From UBA1259 sp964453915 (GTDB taxonomy: Bacteria; Bacillota; Clostridia; Christensenellales; Borkfalkiaceae), in the NCBI GenBank assembly GCA_964453915.1, contig CAYVPW010000035.1:1-9334 (forward strand): a stretch of 9,334 nt of DNA. Direction: 5' to 3'. Of the stretch, positions 6,771 to 9,334 are shown piece after piece. The position numbers and the translations under genes are program-made. Below the pieces are notes generated by a model. That model worked only from the letters and a program-made list of their open reading frames with translations, had not been told where the DNA came from and made no database searches. Every line of letters begins with the position of its first letter. Within the stretch, counting starts at the first letter, position 1.

Positions 6771-7652
6771 TTATAACACTTTGGATAAAAACTCTTTAAG
6801 TCTTTCATCCTTAGGATTAGCAAAAAATTCTTTAGGCTCTGCTTGCTCTTTTATAACGCCCTCGTCTATAAAAATAACTTTAGAAGCAACTTCTCTGGCA
6901 AAACCCATTTCGTGCGTCACGACAACCATCGTCATTCCGTCGTCCGCAAGTTTTTTCATAAGGTCTAAAACTTCACCTACCATTTCGGGGTCAAGTGCAC
7001 TCGTAGGCTCGTCAAATAAAATAACTTTTGGATCCATTGCAAGCGCACGAACTATCGCTATACGCTGTTTTTGACCGCCGGATAAAGTGGAAGGATAAAC
7101 CTCCGCCTTGTCTTCTAGCCCGATACGCTTTAATAAATCCATTGCCTTTTCGTATGCCTTTGCCTTTATTTCGGCTTTATTTTGATAAGATAACGAAATC
7201 AACGGAAGCTTATCTTCTTGTTTTTTAAATAAGTTTTTTAACTTTATAAAAAAGTTAGCCGTTTTTTGCTCTCTTAACTCTTTTTTTGCCACCAAAACGG
7301 GTGCAAGAGTAATATTATCTATAACTTTTAAGTTGTTAAAAAGGTTAAACTGTTGAAAAACCATTCCTATTTTTTGACGGTGTTTGTTGATGTCTACCTT
7401 CATATCGGCTAAATTTTCGCCTTCAAACATAATCGCACCGTCGGTAGGGTCTTCCATACAGTTTATACAACGCAAAAACGTAGATTTTCCGCAACCGGAA
7501 GGTCCTATTATGGCAATAACTTCTCCGTTATAAATATTTAAGTCTATTCCTTTAAGAACTTCTAACTCTCCGAAATTCTTTTTTAAACCTTGTATTTGCA
7601 ACAATGCGTTTTCTTCGCCGATAAAAGGTTCGTTAAATTGTTTTTCGCTCAT
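6771..7652 (-). CDS. Polar amino-acid ABC importer ATP-binding protein with an extra insertion
   Basis: The cytoplasmic ATPase that powers the importer, of the GlnQ/HisP type. Residues, counted from the ATG at 7652, show every motif: Walker A GPSGCGKST (50-58), Q-loop VFQQFNLF (98-105), signature LSGGQKQR (190-197), Walker B VILFDEP (210-216), and the switch His in VVTHEMGFAR (His247). The length is 293 residues against about 240-250 for the family. The excess is a short N-terminal extension plus about 40 extra residues at roughly 124-165, in the helical subdomain between LAPVLV and AYEKAMDLLKRIGL. That insert is lysine-rich and partly amphipathic. An upstream in-frame TTG at 7673 would add seven residues. 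The ATG at 7652 is preferred because AAAAAGGA lies about ten bases before it and would fall inside the longer version. It overlaps the permease stop by 20 bases. Confidence 0.95.
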   Translation of the reverse strand: MSEKQFNEPFIGEENALLQIQGLKKNFGELEVLKGIDLNIYNGEVIAIIGPSGCGKSTFLRCINCMEDPTDGAIMFEGENLADMKVDINKHRQKIGMVFQQFNLFNNLKVIDNITLAPVLVAKKELREQKTANFFIKLKNLFKKQEDKLPLISLSYQNKAEIKAKAYEKAMDLLKRIGLEDKAEVYPSTLSGGQKQRIAIVRALAMDPKVILFDEPTSALDPEMVGEVLDLMKKLADDGMTMVVVTHEMGFAREVASKVIFIDEGVIKEQAEPKEFFANPKDERLKEFLSKVL

Positions 7653-8340
7653 TTTTATTAAATCCTTTTTCAATTAGTCTTATACCTATGGTTATCAAAA
7701 CGACTAACACTATATAAACTAGCGCAAGCACCAAATAAGGAATTATATAAGAATACATTGCACCGCCTATCGCTTGGAAAGCTCTGTATAAATCTACAAC
7801 GGTTATAAAACTTACAACCGAAGTCTCTTTTACCAAAGATATAAATTCGTTTCCTAAAGTAGGTACGATATTTTTTATCGCTTGCGGAACAACAACCTTA
7901 AACATAGTAGGCCAAAAACCTAGTCCCAAAGCCCTGCCCGCTTCCATTTGCCCTTTGTCTACGGAATTTATTCCGCCTCTCATTATTTCTGAAACGTAAG
8001 CGGCACTGTTCAGCCCGAAAACTATTATTGCTTCTATTACGGGGTTTATTGTTATTCCTATCAAGGGAAGCAATATATAGTGAGCAAGCAAAAGTTGAAC
8101 AACCATAGGCGTACCACGGAAAAACGCAACGTACACTACGCAAATTTTATCTAAAATTCTTGGCATTAGTTTATATTTGGGCATTACCTTTACTATTGCT
8201 ATAAGCATACCCAAAACTATACCGATTAAAAGTCCGAAAACCGCTATTTCCACAGTGGCTAACAACCCGTCTAAAACGGTTTTATATCCGCCCCTGCCTA
8301 TAAACAGTTCTACAAATTTATCCCATCTTAATTCATTCAT
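7633..8340 (-). CDS. Polar amino-acid ABC importer permease (HisM/GlnP family)
   Basis: An integral membrane protein of 235 residues, typical length for the His/Glu/Gln/Arg/opine permease family; it would dimerise to form the channel. Hydrophobic segments lie at about 24-51, 67-93, 99-117, 172-190 and 198-222. FFRGTPMVVQLLL (73-85) is the family's conserved patch. The cytoplasmic coupling (EAA) loop is GQMEAGRALGLGFWPTMFKVVVPQA (130-154), which contacts the ATPase. The ATG at 8340 has no strong Shine-Dalgarno (only AAATGAAAAATT precedes it), unlike its neighbours, so translation is probably weaker than that of the binding protein. It lies 78 bases after the binding-protein stop, with an intervening hairpin, and overlaps the ATPase gene by 20 bases. 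It is intact, with no odd residues in the motifs. Confidence 0.96.
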   Translation of the reverse strand: MNELRWDKFVELFIGRGGYKTVLDGLLATVEIAVFGLLIGIVLGMLIAIVKVMPKYKLMPRILDKICVVYVAFFRGTPMVVQLLLAHYILLPLIGITINPVIEAIIVFGLNSAAYVSEIMRGGINSVDKGQMEAGRALGLGFWPTMFKVVVPQAIKNIVPTLGNEFISLVKETSVVSFITVVDLYRAFQAIGGAMYSYIIPYLVLALVYIVLVVLITIGIRLIEKGFNKNERKTI

Positions 8341-8362
8341 AATTTTTCATTTACATAACGAA

Positions 8363-8392
8363 TGGCTAAGCGGATAAAATTCCGTTTAGCCA
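8363..8392 (-). other. Imperfect palindrome (RNA hairpin) between binding-protein and permease genes
   Basis: Arms 8363-8374 and 8381-8392 form a 12-position stem with one mismatch and a 6-base AT loop. On the minus strand the mismatch is A-C; on the plus strand it is G-U. Minus-strand sequence after it (ATTCGTTATG) has no U-run, so it is not a conventional terminator for the operon. Its position suggests an mRNA-stabilising or processing element that leaves more message for the binding protein than for the permease, as known in other importer operons. This role is an inference. Confidence 0.7.
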
Positions 8393-8418
8393 ACCGCTCT
8401 TTTTTATTATTTTATTTA

Positions 8419-9237
8419 TTACTTATTTGCGCAAAGAACTGCAAGAATGTCCATAACGGTTTCACATTCGTCTAATGCTTCGTTGGTTTTCAAGCAAACA
8501 ACTACTTGTGCGTTTTCGTAGTAGTTGTTAGCAAAGTCTACGCTTTCGCTACGGTCTTCAGTCACGGTAAGAGCTGCCGCAGCAATGTCTGCAGTACCTT
8601 GTTGAACAGCGGTCACAACAGATTCAAATGCCATATTGTCAATTACTAATTCTTTGCCGATGTTATCTGCAAACAATTTTATAATTTCCATATCGATTCC
8701 GTAGTATTTATCGCCTTCGATATATTCAAACGGAGCGTATTCTGCGTTAGTTGCAACGATAAGTTGGTTTCCGGAAGCGTCTTTTACCGCACTTTGAACG
8801 CCTACAAAACTATCGGAATCACCGGTAAGATATTTTGCTTTGATTGCATTAACGGTATCTGCATTTTCTTCAAGGAAAGCATTGAGTTGAGCTTTAATGT
8901 CAGTTTTGTTCTTATTAACGCCCATTGCAAAATATTCGCTTCCGGTAAGTGCTATATCAATATACTTAACGTCGTTATTATTGTTGCAAAGATTGATTGC
9001 TACTGCTTTATCTACTACAACATAATCTAAAGAACCGTTCTTTAAGTCGATTAAAGCAAGAGAGGGGTTTGCATAAGCCTTTGCTTCGGTACCTTTTAAG
9101 TAGGTTGCAAAAGTATAACCCGTGGTGTCCGTTTGCGCACCGATCTTTATGCTTGCTTCATTGCCGCAAGCGGTTAAACCGAATACGCAACTGATTGTAA
9201 GCAACGCCGTTGCTAAGAGTGTTAAAATCTTTTTCAT
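8419..9237 (-). CDS. Lipoprotein solute-binding protein of the SBP_bac_3 family with circularly permuted halves
   Basis: The extracytoplasmic, lipid-anchored receptor that captures an amino acid and delivers it to the permease. Residues 1-24 are a lipoprotein signal: MKK, a hydrophobic core, then LTAC with Cys24. The mature part is in an unusual order. Residues 29-137 match what is normally the second half: IKIGAQTDTTG, LALIDLKNGSLDYVVVDKAVA, SEYFAMGVNK, AKYL. About 20 residues of linker follow, then 158-250 match the normal first half: QLIVATNAEYAPFEYIEGD, YYGIDMEI, LTVTEDRSESVDF, YY, QVVV. By family comparison R229, D76 and T38/T39 are the ligand-contact positions, and all are present. Total length (272) is normal, the frame is open, and the stop is followed at once by a second TAA. 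ATG at 9237 has GGAG nine bases upstream. It is first in the operon, with its own promoter. The ligand is not predictable. Confidence 0.93.
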   Translation of the reverse strand: MKKILTLLATALLTISCVFGLTACGNEASIKIGAQTDTTGYTFATYLKGTEAKAYANPSLALIDLKNGSLDYVVVDKAVAINLCNNNNDVKYIDIALTGSEYFAMGVNKNKTDIKAQLNAFLEENADTVNAIKAKYLTGDSDSFVGVQSAVKDASGNQLIVATNAEYAPFEYIEGDKYYGIDMEIIKLFADNIGKELVIDNMAFESVVTAVQQGTADIAAAALTVTEDRSESVDFANNYYENAQVVVCLKTNEALDECETVMDILAVLCANK

Positions 9238-9290
9238 TTTTCTTTTCTCCTTTTTGCCGTTTTGTTTGCGGCTTGTTTATTACAGTACAC

Positions 9291-9319
9291 ACTTTACCAC
9301 TTTGTTTTTTTATTGTCAA
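9291..9319 (-). promoter_or_regulatory. Sigma-A-type promoter of the ABC importer operon
   Basis: On the minus strand a consensus TTGACA (complement of 9314-9319) is followed after exactly 17 bases by TAAAGT (complement of 9291-9296), with TGG giving an extended -10. The expected leader is about 45-50 bases. It contains a weak 4-bp GCCG/CGGC stem (9256-9259 with 9269-9272) just before the GGAG site. No riboswitch-sized structure fits in this leader. Confidence 0.85.
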
Positions 9320-9334
9320 ACATTTTTTGCATAT

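Noticed and set aside
8363..8400. Plus-strand terminator or attenuator (AGCGG with CCGCT before a T-run)
   Set aside because: The alternative stem is only 5 bp with a ~20-base loop, and no plus-strand gene reads into it.
8419..9237. Binding-protein gene as a scrambled pseudogene or two fused fragments
   Set aside because: The frame is open, the lipobox, ribosome site and promoter are good, the total length equals a whole domain, and all key motifs are present once each.
9256..9272. Leader hairpin of the importer operon as a riboswitch
   Set aside because: Only a 4-bp stem, and the leader of about 50 bases is too short for known amino-acid riboswitches.

Overview
This window comes from an AT-rich, low-GC Gram-positive-type genome, most likely a Clostridia-like Bacillota. 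The grounds are strong GGAG ribosome binding sites, sigma-A promoters with extended -10 boxes, a lipoprotein-type solute-binding protein, and a Y-family polymerase paired with a YolD-like protein. I cannot name a genus. There are no tRNA or rRNA genes, CRISPR arrays or insertion sequences, and no gene-free stretch exceeds about 180 bases.

Layout from left to right: a plus-strand AraC-family regulator (23-859) converges with a minus-strand block that fills the rest of the window. Read in the minus direction from the right, the block starts with a three-gene amino-acid ABC importer operon: lipoprotein binding protein 8419-9237, permease 7633-8340, ATPase 6771-7652. It has a clear promoter at 9291-9319 and a strong terminator at 6724-6760. 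Next is a single-gene unit for a SIS-domain sugar-phosphate isomerase/deaminase (5552-6634) with its own promoter and terminator. Then comes a large cytoplasmic GH106-like glycoside hydrolase (2511-5375) with its own promoter. Last is a translesion polymerase (1169-2437) overlapping a YolD-like gene (868-1182), whose terminator lies inside the 3' end of the convergent AraC gene.

The most striking observation is the solute-binding protein. Its sequence motifs run in swapped order: the half that normally follows the hinge (GxQ-TTG, DLKNG-DxVVxD, EY, KY) comes directly after the lipobox. The half that is normally N-terminal (VATNAEYAPFEY, GID, TEDR-VDF, YY) comes second. All recognisable ligand-binding positions survive, the reading frame is intact and the operon is well formed, so this looks like a functional, circularly permuted SBP_bac_3 protein rather than a wreck. 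Its ATPase also carries an insertion of about 40 residues in the helical subdomain, and a strong imperfect palindrome sits between the binding-protein and permease genes.

Functionally, the importer would bring in an amino acid or related compound. The SIS enzyme and the glycoside hydrolase suggest breakdown of amino sugars and glycans, but each has its own promoter and joint regulation is not shown. The polymerase pair is a DNA-damage tolerance module unrelated to the metabolic genes.
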